From positions 1 through 20,733 of the forward strand of contig CAMDKD010000047.1 of the NCBI GenBank assembly GCA_945901125.1: a DNA stretch of 20,733 nucleotides, read 5' to 3'. This stretch comes from Bordetella parapertussis (lineage in GTDB: Bacteria; Pseudomonadota; Gammaproteobacteria; Burkholderiales; Burkholderiaceae_C). Numbering within the stretch: the first letter of the stretch is position 1; each line of letters opens with the position of its first letter. Both the position numbers and the translations under genes were made by a program. Under the pieces are notes generated by a model. It was not told where the DNA came from. It searched no databases and saw only the letters and a program-made list of their open reading frames with translations. Shown here in pieces: positions 7,434 through 15,358 of the stretch.

Positions 7434-7751
7434 TCAGCCGAAATGGCAAATATAGTGGTAGCTCTCAGCCACTTTGATCTCGAACGATGAATTCGCGCCA
7501 ACGCTGAATGTGTCGCCCGCACCGCTGTGCTGCCAGGCGTCGCTACCGGCGAGTTTGTATTCGCAGGCACCGGCCACGCATTCCATGATTTCAGGCGCGG
7601 CGGTGTTGAAAGTCAGGTGAGAAGGTAAGACCACGCCGACTGATTTTTTCTCGCCGCTTGGTGTGACGATGGCGTGACTCACGCATTTGCCATCGAAAAA
7701 CACATTGGCTTTGGTGGCGATGCTCACGCCTTGTATATGTTCGGTTGTCAT
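7434..7751 (-). CDS. ppnP: Pyrimidine/purine nucleoside phosphorylase PpnP
   Basis: This small cupin-fold enzyme (YaiE/DUF1255 family) splits nucleosides with phosphate into free base and ribose 1-phosphate, with broad base specificity. It has 105 residues against about 94 in E. coli. Supporting motifs are ANVFFDGKCVSH near the N-terminus, SVGVVLPSHLTFNTAAPEIMECVAG in the middle (shown here by its parts GVVLP, FNT and EIMEC), and the C-terminal YHYICHFG. The ATG at 7751 comes two bases after the argG stop, so it is probably translated by coupling to argG. The pairing with an arginine gene is not functionally obvious. Confidence 0.9.
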   Translation of the reverse strand: MTTEHIQGVSIATKANVFFDGKCVSHAIVTPSGEKKSVGVVLPSHLTFNTAAPEIMECVAGACEYKLAGSDAWQHSGAGDTFSVGANSSFEIKVAESYHYICHFG

Positions 7752-7753
7752 GT

Positions 7754-9055
7754 TCAGGCCTTTTTCTTGGCAGGGGTTTTTCGCGCTGCCGCTTTGGCTT
7801 CGCGCTCGTTTTTCAGGTTACCGGCGATGCGCATGCGCAAGGCATTCAGTTTGATAAAGCCTCCGGCATCCGCTTGGTTGTAAGCGCCGCCGTCGTCGTC
7901 AAACGTGGCGATACGTGTGTCAAACAAACTGTCGGTTTTGCTTTCGCGGCCCACGCACATGATGGTGCCTTTGTACAGCTTTAAGCGAACCTTGCCGTTG
8001 GCTGTGGCCTGCGACGCGTCGATCAAACCTTGCAACAGCTCGCGCTCAGGGCTGAACCAGTAACCGTTGTAAACCAGACGCGCATAACGCGGCATCAAGT
8101 CTTCTTTGAGCGACAACACTTCGCGGTCCAGCGTGATCGATTCGATGGCGCGGTGGCCTGACAACAAAATCGTGCCGCCCGGGGTTTCGTAGCAGCCGCG
8201 GCTTTTCATGCCGACATAGCGGTTTTCCACTTTGTCTAAGCGGCCTATGCCGTGTTTGCCGCCCAAGGTGTTCAAGTGCGTCAACACTGTGGCCGGAGAC
8301 ATGCGAACGCCATCGATCGCCACCACGTCGCCGTGTTTGTAAGTGAGTTCTATGACTTGCGGTTTGTTCGGTGCTTTTTCCGGGCTGACCGTCAAACGCC
8401 ACATGCTGTCGTCGGGCGCGTAATTCGGGTCTTCCAATATGCCACCTTCATAGCTGATGTGCAGCAGGTTGGCGTCCATGGAATACGGCGGCGGGCCTTT
8501 GCGCTTGGCGCCGTCCACAGGTATGCCGTGTTGATCTGCATAGCGCATGAGTTTTTCGCGTGAGAGCAAATCCCATTCACGCCAAGGCGCGATGATTTTC
8601 ACGTTAGGCATCAATGCATAAGCACCGAGTTCAAAGCGAACCTGGTCGTTGCCTTTGCCGGTCGCGCCGTGGCTGATGGCGTCAGCCTTGGTTTTGCGGG
8701 CAATCTCGACCAGCCGTTTGGCGATCAAGGGCCGTGCGATGGATGTGCCCAGCAAATACTCGCCTTCGTAAAGTGCATTGGCGCGGAACATGGGGAAGAC
8801 AAAATCGCGCACGAATTCTTCGCGCAAATCTTCAATGAAAATATTGGAAGGCTTGATGCCCATTTTGATGGCTTTGGCGCGCGCCGGTTCTATCTCTTCG
8901 CCTTGACCGATGTCGGCCGTGAAGGTCACCACTTCACAGTGGTATTCGTCTTGTAGCCATTTCAAAATAATGGAGGTGTCCAAGCCGCCCGAATAGGCCA
9001 GCACCACGCGTTGCGGTGCCTTGGTGGTGTCTGTCTTTGTGGTGTTTTTACGCAT
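7754..9055 (-). CDS. argG: Argininosuccinate synthase
   Basis: ArgG joins citrulline and aspartate using ATP to give argininosuccinate, the penultimate step of arginine synthesis, in the cytoplasm. The 433-residue protein has the N-type ATP pyrophosphatase loop AYSGGLDTS at residues 20-28, followed by SHGATGKGNDQVRFE for substrate binding. A Lys/Ala-rich tail (AAARKTPAKKKA) ends the protein. About 14 residues precede the conserved VVLAYSGG start, somewhat more than in most homologues, and no clear ribosome binding site precedes the ATG at 9055. A four-codon ATG frame overlaps this start. A TAGAAT box (complement of 9085-9090) is a possible -10. It is co-directional with ppnP downstream. Confidence 0.96.
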   Translation of the reverse strand: MRKNTTKTDTTKAPQRVVLAYSGGLDTSIILKWLQDEYHCEVVTFTADIGQGEEIEPARAKAIKMGIKPSNIFIEDLREEFVRDFVFPMFRANALYEGEYLLGTSIARPLIAKRLVEIARKTKADAISHGATGKGNDQVRFELGAYALMPNVKIIAPWREWDLLSREKLMRYADQHGIPVDGAKRKGPPPYSMDANLLHISYEGGILEDPNYAPDDSMWRLTVSPEKAPNKPQVIELTYKHGDVVAIDGVRMSPATVLTHLNTLGGKHGIGRLDKVENRYVGMKSRGCYETPGGTILLSGHRAIESITLDREVLSLKEDLMPRYARLVYNGYWFSPERELLQGLIDASQATANGKVRLKLYKGTIMCVGRESKTDSLFDTRIATFDDDGGAYNQADAGGFIKLNALRMRIAGNLKNEREAKAAARKTPAKKKA

Positions 9056-9084
9056 GAAACATACCGATTGAAAGCAAAGGCGGG

Positions 9085-9090
9085 ATTCTA
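9085..9090 (-). promoter_or_regulatory. Possible argG -10 box
   Basis: The complement reads TAGAAT, five of six bases of the sigma-70 -10 consensus, about 30 bases before the argG ATG and the same hexamer as in front of etfB. No good -35 match lies at 16-18 bp, so this is only a candidate. Confidence 0.35.
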
Positions 9091-9135
9091 GGCCATGACC
9101 GGGCGCGCAAAGTGTGAATCACAGCCAATCAAAAC

Positions 9136-9159
9136 CACCTGCCCGCCGCCAGACGGGCA
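9136..9159 (-). terminator. Possible terminator of the lipoprotein gene
   Basis: TGCCCG (9140-9145) and CGGGCA (9154-9159) form a 6-bp GC-rich stem with an 8-nt loop, 22 bp after the stop of the leftward lipoprotein gene. In the transcript the stem is followed by GGTGG and then four Us, so the U tract is offset and the terminator is weak or doubtful. Confidence 0.35.
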
Positions 9160-9180
9160 TTGCGTTTTCAGCTTGGCCGA

Positions 9181-12045
9181 TTACTTTGTCTGTTTGAGCG
9201 CGGTTCTGACGCCGGTACCAGGAGGCAAGCAGGTGAAAGTCAAGGGCTGGGTGGCAGTGGCCAATGCCTTGAGGTCTGTGTCAGAGCTGCTTTTGCCGTC
9301 TTTGAATTTCCAAGTGCCGTCAGCCTGGTACAGACCGGAGATATCCACGCCATTGATATTGCCGCTGTCTTGCAAATCACAAGCGGGTCTGGGCGAAGTG
9401 ACCTTGGCTTGCTGTTTCAGCAAAGACAGTCGGTTGTTGATGGCGCTGCTGCTGCCGGGCCGCCATGTCAACTGCTGGCCGGTGATGGGCAAGTAATCGC
9501 TGTCAAAGGCCAGCATGAATGCGGCCATGTTTTTGCGGTCAGTATCAGGATTTTTGAACACAAATACCGGATCCGAAAAAAACGTCACCAAGGTGTCGAC
9601 AGAACCATCATTGCCCAGTCCAAAGGCGCGGTATTGCTTGCCTTGGTTACTGCCTTCCAAGCTGTAGCCGAACATGCCGACCTTCTGGTACATATTGCGC
9701 AAATGCGGTACCTTGAAGTTATCACTGAACCTGGGGCCTTCAAAAGTCATCAGCCCTGCTGTGCCAAATTGGCCTTTGGCGGCGTCCAGGGTATGGCAGT
9801 TATTACAGGAGCCTAAATCTGTCACGTCAGCTTTGTTGAAGTAAATGTCTTTGCCGGCTTGTTCCTGTGCTGTCAAGGAATTGTCCAGAGCCCGGATGGG
9901 GTTGGGTGGCAGCGATAACTTCATGGCGAAATCTGTCAGGTGTTGAAGGTCTGTTTCATCCAGCGGTTGATTGCGTCCAAGCAGGCTGACAAAGGAATCG
10001 TTGAAATCTTTGAACGAGGCTTCTTCCAAGGTCTCGCCGGACTTTTTATTCAAACCCATGCGGTCACCGCGCCAGTGCATGGGCCCGTTGCCGCGCATGC
10101 CTTTCAAGGTTTGGGTGGTCATAGGGCCTTTGACCGGGTGGAATTTGGCTTTGATGGGAATCAGTGACGCTGGTAAATTGTCTTCTAAATATTGTTTTGC
10201 GTCATCGCTTGAAATAGAAAGTTCTTTGACTAAATTGTCAATCAAGTCTTGTTGCATTTTGACAGTGGTTTGTACAAATTGATTGGTATTTGCGACAGTC
10301 TTTTCATCCGGATTACCCAAGTCCCAGGCCAGGTGATCCAAGTCGCTGAACACATGGCAACTGCCGCAGGCGACCGAGCCGTTACCCGATGCGTAGTCAG
10401 CGTCATACATCAAACGCCTGCCGGCTATCACCGACGCGCTTTCCGGCGTGAACATGGCCAACTCATAGACCTTTGTTTTTTCTGTGGTCTTGATGATGCT
10501 GAGTTTGTGGTCTATGCGCGAATACACATACAAGCGCGAGCCGTAGGTATTCAAAGCCAGCCCGGCGGGGCCGGCCGGTACGGCGATTTGCTTGTTAACG
10601 TCGGGTCGAAAAGTACTGCTCAGTTCACTGACAAGCAGGGCTGCAATTTTTCCTGAACCGAAACCCGCCACATAAACTACCGAACCGTCCAGGCTGCTCA
10701 CCATGGCCGTGGGCTGCGACATGGTTTTGGCTTTTTTGTCAGCGCTGACCACACCGTTATCCGCAGGAAACGACAGGTGCGAATTCAAATTCACAGGCGT
10801 GACGGAATTGCTGCTGGTGTCAATCACTGTGATGCGTGAGTCGATCATGTGGCCTTTGACCGTGCCTTTGCTTTTGGCGCCCGAGCCTTCAAACCGCACT
10901 TCGTTCAGCGATTCTGTGTTGCTGACAAACAGCTTGTTGTTGCTGAACACCATATTGAACAAGGTGGTGCCGACGCCTGCGTATTTCCTGCTGGTAACTG
11001 CCGGCGTGTCCGCATTCGCATCAATGACAAACACATCGTCATCCGCGAAATCGAATTTCACTTTGCTGGATAAATCCTGACCGTTTTCATCTACCCATTG
11101 CCCTACAGCGTTCTTGCGAACAATCAGCGAGGTTTCCGGCGCTGCTTTACTGTCATCACTGGCAGGTGATGCAGGTTTGAAATTGAATGCTTGAAGCAGC
11201 GTATTGAAAGTTAAGCTCTCAGTGTCCAAATCCCTTTTATTCACCACATCCCTGTGCAGCGTGGTGGTGCCGTTACCTGAATGAAAAGCCGCTGCGTATA
11301 CCTTTGAGCCGTCGGCGTTAACTGCCAAGGCTCTGGGTATATCCGAGTTCAGCGTTAAGACGGCTAATGGTTTGCCGTTCAGAGAGTCGTACAAATCAGA
11401 TGCATTAAACACCCAGACATCGGCGCGGCCCTTGCCCGGTTGCGTCAGCACCTCAGAGGTAAATCCGGGTTTGTTTTGACCACGCGAAGCTGCCGTGATG
11501 AAGGCGCGGTTTTTACCCGGCCCAGCAAACACGATGTCACGCGGTTCATCGCCGACCTGTAAGGTTCTAAGCACCCGGGGACTGCCATCTAAGCGCACCA
11601 CACTGACGGAATCCGACACATGGTTGACGACCCAGACTTCGTTCTCGTTGCGCACCGCCACGGCCACAGGATCCACCCCAACGCTGACCGTACTGGCCAG
11701 TGACAAGGTATCTCTATCAGTGATGTCGTAAATTTCAAGGCAATTGGCTGGCGTGTTGGTGACAAACAAGCGTTTGTTATCCGCTGAAATGGCCAGAGGT
11801 CTGACCGGCCCGCTTTCATAATTCACCACGCTGGCGTTAGCGACCGCTTCAGTGATTTTTTCTTTGTCACTCAAACCGCTGCCGCATTGATTCACAGGGT
11901 TTTTCATAGAAGCGCCCATAAGCGCCTCTATCGATGTCTTGGATACAACTGTTTCAGGTGGGCCGGATGAACTACTGCCACCTCCACCACTGCAAGCCAC
12001 CAGCAACAAACAGGCAAGACTACAAAAAAGGACAGTGGATTTCAT
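9181..12045 (-). CDS. Lipoprotein with YVTN-type beta-propeller and dihaem cytochrome c peroxidase-like domain
   Basis: The product has 954 residues. A signal peptide ends in the lipobox LVAC (15-18, lipidated Cys18), followed by a flexible Gly/Ser run (19-28), so it is predicted to be membrane-anchored outside the cytoplasm. Residues of about 60-540 contain propeller-like repeats (for example LFVTNTPANCLEIYDI, VWVVNHVSDSVSVVRL, VYVAGFGSGKIAALLV). The C-terminal part has two haem c sites, CGSCH at 560-564 and CNNCH at 747-751, spaced as in cytochrome c peroxidase/MauG-like proteins, with MHWRGDRMGLNKKSGE between them. Peroxide reduction or another redox reaction at the cell surface is possible; the substrate is unknown. 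The start has GGAG about 10 nt upstream. It stands alone, with 125 bp to argG downstream. The C-terminal 70 residues match no domain I recognise. Confidence 0.85.
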   Translation of the reverse strand: MKSTVLFCSLACLLLVACSGGGGSSSSGPPETVVSKTSIEALMGASMKNPVNQCGSGLSDKEKITEAVANASVVNYESGPVRPLAISADNKRLFVTNTPANCLEIYDITDRDTLSLASTVSVGVDPVAVAVRNENEVWVVNHVSDSVSVVRLDGSPRVLRTLQVGDEPRDIVFAGPGKNRAFITAASRGQNKPGFTSEVLTQPGKGRADVWVFNASDLYDSLNGKPLAVLTLNSDIPRALAVNADGSKVYAAAFHSGNGTTTLHRDVVNKRDLDTESLTFNTLLQAFNFKPASPASDDSKAAPETSLIVRKNAVGQWVDENGQDLSSKVKFDFADDDVFVIDANADTPAVTSRKYAGVGTTLFNMVFSNNKLFVSNTESLNEVRFEGSGAKSKGTVKGHMIDSRITVIDTSSNSVTPVNLNSHLSFPADNGVVSADKKAKTMSQPTAMVSSLDGSVVYVAGFGSGKIAALLVSELSSTFRPDVNKQIAVPAGPAGLALNTYGSRLYVYSRIDHKLSIIKTTEKTKVYELAMFTPESASVIAGRRLMYDADYASGNGSVACGSCHVFSDLDHLAWDLGNPDEKTVANTNQFVQTTVKMQQDLIDNLVKELSISSDDAKQYLEDNLPASLIPIKAKFHPVKGPMTTQTLKGMRGNGPMHWRGDRMGLNKKSGETLEEASFKDFNDSFVSLLGRNQPLDETDLQHLTDFAMKLSLPPNPIRALDNSLTAQEQAGKDIYFNKADVTDLGSCNNCHTLDAAKGQFGTAGLMTFEGPRFSDNFKVPHLRNMYQKVGMFGYSLEGSNQGKQYRAFGLGNDGSVDTLVTFFSDPVFVFKNPDTDRKNMAAFMLAFDSDYLPITGQQLTWRPGSSSAINNRLSLLKQQAKVTSPRPACDLQDSGNINGVDISGLYQADGTWKFKDGKSSSDTDLKALATATQPLTFTCLPPGTGVRTALKQTK

Positions 12046-12178
12046 GGTGTTTTCTCCGTCAGTTGAGTCGGAGAAATAATACTATTTAAATACTAAATAG
12101 TGCTATTTTGTGAGTAAATTTCTCAATAAAGTAGTTACTATTTGGTAATTTCTGCGGCAATTTCATCTGACTTTTACA
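12046..12178 (-). promoter_or_regulatory. AT-rich upstream region of the lipoprotein gene with an inverted repeat
   Basis: This is the only strongly AT-rich gap in the middle of the window. ACTATTTA (12081-12088) and TAAATAGT (12094-12101) form a perfect 8-bp inverted repeat with a 5-bp spacer, and a further ACTATTT lies at 12137-12143. On the minus strand TTTACT and TAGTAT are 17 bp apart and could be -35 and -10 boxes (four of six matches each), the second overlapping the repeat. It is probably a promoter with an operator, but no regulator can be named. Confidence 0.4.
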
Positions 12179-12179
12179 T

Positions 12180-12205
12180 AAAAAAAGCCGCTGTTGAAAG
12201 CGGCT
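12180..12205 (-). terminator. Rho-independent terminator of the glycine-zipper gene
   Basis: AGCCGCT (12186-12192) and AGCGGCT (12199-12205) form a perfect 7-bp stem with a 6-nt loop. In the leftward transcript the stem is followed by seven Us (complement of 12180-12186, the first of which also pairs in the stem). It lies 20 bp after the stop of the leftward gene at 12225. Confidence 0.85.
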
Positions 12206-12224
12206 AATGAAGTGCAGCAGGGGC

Positions 12225-12785
12225 TTACTGAACGTATGGGGGCGCAGAGCCGGGTGGGGGCACCGGGCTGCCGGCCGGCGGGGGCGGCGGGTAGTTGTAG
12301 TTCTGGTTGGAGGAAATCATGGGCGTGATTTGCAGGCGCAAAGTGGGGCCGGGGTCTTGCGGCATTTGCACCGTGTATTGCTTACCGGCGTATTCATAAA
12401 GCACGTTGTAGGCAACGATGCGGCTTTCGTAGAAATTCTGGTTATTGCAGGTTTGCACAGTGCGCACTTCAGGTGGCGGTGCGCCCTCGATTTTGTCGCC
12501 GAAGATGGCTCCGCCAAATGCGCCAATGGCGGTGCCAAGCGCACGGTCGCTGCCTCTACCACCGAGCGCACTGCCAATGGTGCCACCGGCGATGGCGCCC
12601 ATGATGGCACCAGCGCCGGATTTGTGCGGCTGGGTGGTGACTTGTTGCTGGCTGCATACCTGGCGGGGTACAGCCACTTGTTGAACGATGGGGGTGGTGG
12701 TGACAACACGGGCGATTTCGTCAGCCTGAGCAGTGAATGCCAGACAAGCAGTTGCAAGTAGCGGCAGACAGATGGAATATTTCAT
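12225..12785 (-). CDS. Exported glycine-zipper (Rick_17kDa/2TM-like) envelope protein
   Basis: This small secreted protein of 186 residues has a signal peptide of about 21 residues (cleavage after Ala-Gln-Ala). A glycine-zipper hairpin at about 57-97 (AGAIMGAIAGGTIGSALGG, then ALGTAIGAFGGAIFG) is typical of the 17-kDa surface antigen/SlyB-like group found in the outer membrane or periplasm. A region with two Cys follows and a Pro-rich tail (YPPPPPAGSPVPPPG) ends it. No good lipobox is present: the Cys in ATAC has Ala at -3. An AAGGAGA ribosome binding site lies 7 nt before the ATG. It is divergent from folC. The role is unknown beyond a likely structural or stress-related envelope function. 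Confidence 0.8.
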   Translation of the reverse strand: MKYSICLPLLATACLAFTAQADEIARVVTTTPIVQQVAVPRQVCSQQQVTTQPHKSGAGAIMGAIAGGTIGSALGGRGSDRALGTAIGAFGGAIFGDKIEGAPPPEVRTVQTCNNQNFYESRIVAYNVLYEYAGKQYTVQMPQDPGPTLRLQITPMISSNQNYNYPPPPPAGSPVPPPGSAPPYVQ

Positions 12786-12881
12786 GGGCGTCTCCTTTGT
12801 ATTGGCCTGTATGGATTATTTAACGAAGCCGGTAGCAGGGCGGTTGACAGGGTTTTTAAATGAATAGGTGACAATCTTTCA
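12786..12881. promoter_or_regulatory. Divergent intergenic region, glycine-zipper gene / folC
   Basis: These 96 bp must hold the start signals for both divergent genes. For folC, AGGTGA (12866-12871) is a good ribosome binding site 10 nt before the ATG. TTGACA at 12844-12849 is a perfect -35 hexamer, but no -10 lies at 16-18 bp, so the promoter position is not settled. A TATTTAA-rich patch near 12817-12823 may belong to either direction. Confidence 0.4.
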
Positions 12882-14168
12882 ATGACATTACAAGATTGGT
12901 TGAGCCATTGTGAGCGCTTGCACCCGCAAACCATAGAGCTGGGACTGGAGCGGGTCGCGCAGGTCGCGGCGCGCATGGACTTGCGTTTTGATTGCCCGGT
13001 GATTACCGTGGCGGGCACCAACGGCAAAGGCTCTACCTGCGCCATGCTGGAGTCGGTGTACCGGCATGCAGGATTCAAGACCGGTTTGTACACCTCGCCG
13101 CATCTGGTGTATTTTCAGGAGCGCTGTCGGCTCAACGGACAACCGGCACCGGCTGACGCGCTGATTCCCCATTTTGAGAAAGTTGAGGCGGCCAGGGGCG
13201 ACATCAGCCTGAGTTATTTTGAGTTCACCAGCCTGGCCTTGTTCAGTTGTTTGAGCGCCGCACAACTTGATGTGGTGATTCTGGAAGTGGGCTTAGGCGG
13301 TCGCTTGGACGCGGTGAACATCATCGACGCTGATTGCGCGGTCATCACCAGCATAGACCTGGACCACACCGAGTTGCTGGGGCCGGACCGCGAAAGCATA
13401 GGCCGTGAAAAAGCCGGCATCATGCGCGCAGGCATTCCCGTGGTCATCAGCGATCCCGCCCCACCCGCCAGCGTGCAAGCGCATGCGCAAACCTTGGACG
13501 CCGATGTCTGGCAAGTGACCCGTGACGTTCAATTCAGCGGCGACGCCCAGCAATGGATCTGGAAAGCCAGAGGCCGCACCTACAGCGGACTGGCTTACCC
13601 GGCGCTGCGCGGCGCCAACCAGTTGTTGAATGCGGCCGGTGTGCTGGCGGTGCTGGAGGCGCTACGCCAACAGTTACCCGTGACCGCACAGGCCATACGT
13701 CTGGGTTTGTCCATGGTGGAGTGGCCGGGGCGTTTTCAGATGTTGCCCGGCCAACCGGCCATCGTGCTGGATGTGGCGCACAACCCGCACGCCACGGCGG
13801 CGCTGGCGCACAACCTGGACGCCATGGGCTTTTACCCGCGCACCCATGCGGTGCTGGGCGCCATGGCCGACAAAGATTTGCCCGGTTTGTTCAAACGCTT
13901 GATGCCGCTGGTCGAGTGTTGGTATTTTTGCGATTTGCCCACGCCGCGCGCTGCTTCGGCCAAAGACTTGCAGCAAGTCTGGCAGTCGCTGTCGCCACCG
14001 GGCGGCGCTACTTGCGCACTGTTTGACGGGCCTGTTCAAGCGCTGGCGCAGGCCATCTCCAGCGCAGACCCCGCTGATAGAATCATGGTTTTCGGTTCGT
14101 TCTTCACCGTTGGCGCGGTGCTTGCGCACGGCATTGATGGCCGACTTCCCGCGTATTTACCCACCTGA
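12882..14168 (+). CDS. folC: Bifunctional dihydrofolate synthase / folylpolyglutamate synthase
   Basis: FolC adds glutamate to dihydropteroate and then further glutamates to folates, using ATP, in the cytoplasm. The 428-residue length matches the family. The P-loop GTNGKGST is at residues 45-52. TSPHLVYFQER (folate site), LEVGLGGRLDAVNI and the ligase-family DLDHTELLG follow, and VLDVAHNPHA marks the C-terminal Mur-ligase-like domain. It opens the rightward series to gltX, with 8 bp between its stop and the SPOR gene. In many Burkholderiales accD lies directly upstream of folC; here a divergent envelope gene takes that place. Confidence 0.96.
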   Translation: MTLQDWLSHCERLHPQTIELGLERVAQVAARMDLRFDCPVITVAGTNGKGSTCAMLESVYRHAGFKTGLYTSPHLVYFQERCRLNGQPAPADALIPHFEKVEAARGDISLSYFEFTSLALFSCLSAAQLDVVILEVGLGGRLDAVNIIDADCAVITSIDLDHTELLGPDRESIGREKAGIMRAGIPVVISDPAPPASVQAHAQTLDADVWQVTRDVQFSGDAQQWIWKARGRTYSGLAYPALRGANQLLNAAGVLAVLEALRQQLPVTAQAIRLGLSMVEWPGRFQMLPGQPAIVLDVAHNPHATAALAHNLDAMGFYPRTHAVLGAMADKDLPGLFKRLMPLVECWYFCDLPTPRAASAKDLQQVWQSLSPPGGATCALFDGPVQALAQAISSADPADRIMVFGSFFTVGAVLAHGIDGRLPAYLPT

Positions 14169-14176
14169 ACCTGTTC

Positions 14177-14875
14177 ATGGCTTTTTTCAAATCACGCAGT
14201 AAAAACCCGGCTGGCGAAGATTCCACCCCTGACGATGCCCAAAGCATGGACAGCCTGCGTCAGCAGGCCAGGCACCGTTTGATCGGTGCCACGGTGCTGG
14301 TGGTGATTGCAGTCGTCGGTTTTCCGCTGGTGTTTGATACCAAGTCGCGCGACATGGCCGCAGATATACGCATAGACATGCCCGAGCGCGAGTTGGTGCG
14401 CGCCTCGCAACCACCCGTTGCCCCTGTGCCTGACAAACAGGCGTTGGCCACACAGCCTGTAGAAGAAGTTGTTTCAACCACAGACAAAACCGCTGTTGAC
14501 AACGTCGCCACGCCGGATAAAACACCGGTTCCGGCCACAGACAGCAAAGCCACTGACAGCAGCAAGTCAAAAACTTCCCCCGGTTCAGACAACGCCCCGA
14601 CAGAATCCAAAAGCAGCGATAAATCCGAAGCCGCAGCGCCTGCGGCCGAGCGTTTCATCGTGCAAGTCGGCGCTTACAGCGACGAGTCCAAAGTCAAGGA
14701 AGTGCGCGCCAAGCTCGAAAAAGCCGGTTACACCACGTATGTGCACGTGGCGCAGACCAAGGAAGGCAAACGCACGCGCGTGCGCATCGGACCGTTTGCC
14801 ACCAAGCAAGAAGCCCAGAAAGTCGTCGGCAAGATCAAGTCGCTGAATTTCAACGCCTCTGTGTTGACCCTCTAA
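14177..14875 (+). CDS. SPOR-domain membrane protein (DedD-like)
   Basis: This is an inner-membrane protein with a periplasmic domain that binds denuded septal peptidoglycan, linking it to cell division. It has 232 residues: a cytoplasmic N-terminus, one transmembrane helix at about 35-53 (LIGATVLVVIAVVGFPLVF), a low-complexity Pro/Ser/Thr/Lys linker at about 70-157, and the SPOR domain at 158-232 (RFIVQVGAYSDESKVKEVRA, ending RVRIGPFATKQEA). Its place between folC and cvpA matches the dedD position in E. coli, where the order is folC-dedD-cvpA-purF. It lies 8 bp after folC and 3 bp before cvpA. Confidence 0.9.
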   Translation: MAFFKSRSKNPAGEDSTPDDAQSMDSLRQQARHRLIGATVLVVIAVVGFPLVFDTKSRDMAADIRIDMPERELVRASQPPVAPVPDKQALATQPVEEVVSTTDKTAVDNVATPDKTPVPATDSKATDSSKSKTSPGSDNAPTESKSSDKSEAAAPAAERFIVQVGAYSDESKVKEVRAKLEKAGYTTYVHVAQTKEGKRTRVRIGPFATKQEAQKVVGKIKSLNFNASVLTL

Positions 14876-14878
14876 GGC

Positions 14879-15358
14879 ATGAATTCTCTCGATTGGATGT
14901 TGCTGGCCCCGTTGTTTGTTTCCGGCCTTTTAGGTGTGTGGCGCGGCGTGGTTCGCGAAGTGATGTCGGTGCTGGCTTGGGTGATAGGCGTGGTGCTGGC
15001 CGGACGGTTTGCCGCTGACTTGGCGCAGTTGCTGCCTATCAATGGTGATGTGCTGCCTCATGCCGTGGCTTGGGTGTTGGTGTTGCTGGTGGTGTTGATT
15101 GCGGCCGGCTTGCTGGCCCGCTTGTTGAAACAGTTGTTGTCTGTCGCCGGGCTTGGTCTGGCCGACAGGTTGTTGGGTGGCGTGTTCGGCCTGGTGCGCG
15201 GCACCATGCTCTTGATGTTGCTGGTGCTGGTCATCGGCCTCACGCCCTTCAAAAAATACCCGATTTGGACCTCGTCGCAGGTAGTGCCTTTGGTGCAACT
15301 GCTGCTTGAATTTGTGAAGCCGGTATTGCCGGTGCCATTGGAAAGGTTGGTGACTTGA
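14879..15358 (+). CDS. cvpA: CvpA family inner-membrane protein
   Basis: CvpA is needed for colicin V production in E. coli, and later work ties the family to envelope and bile-salt stress; its molecular activity is unclear. The 159-residue protein has four predicted membrane helices (about 4-20, 27-43, 60-84 and 100-121) and the family hallmarks DWMLLAPLFVSGLLGVWRG and LLGGVFGLVRG. The stop overlaps the purF start (TGATG), as is common for this pair, so translation is coupled to purF. No other family fits the context. Confidence 0.93.
   Translation: MNSLDWMLLAPLFVSGLLGVWRGVVREVMSVLAWVIGVVLAGRFAADLAQLLPINGDVLPHAVAWVLVLLVVLIAAGLLARLLKQLLSVAGLGLADRLLGGVFGLVRGTMLLMLLVLVIGLTPFKKYPIWTSSQVVPLVQLLLEFVKPVLPVPLERLVT

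Noticed and set aside
9160..9816. Rightward 218-codon open frame opposite the lipoprotein gene
   Set aside because: It lies antisense to a gene with signal peptide, haem motifs and continuous homology-like features; its own translation is not protein-like. The same holds for the other long antisense frames in argG, purF and etfA.
12844..12875. TTGACA with GACAAT as a folC promoter
   Set aside because: The spacer is 20 bp and the -10 would overlap the ribosome binding site, so the pair does not make a sound promoter.
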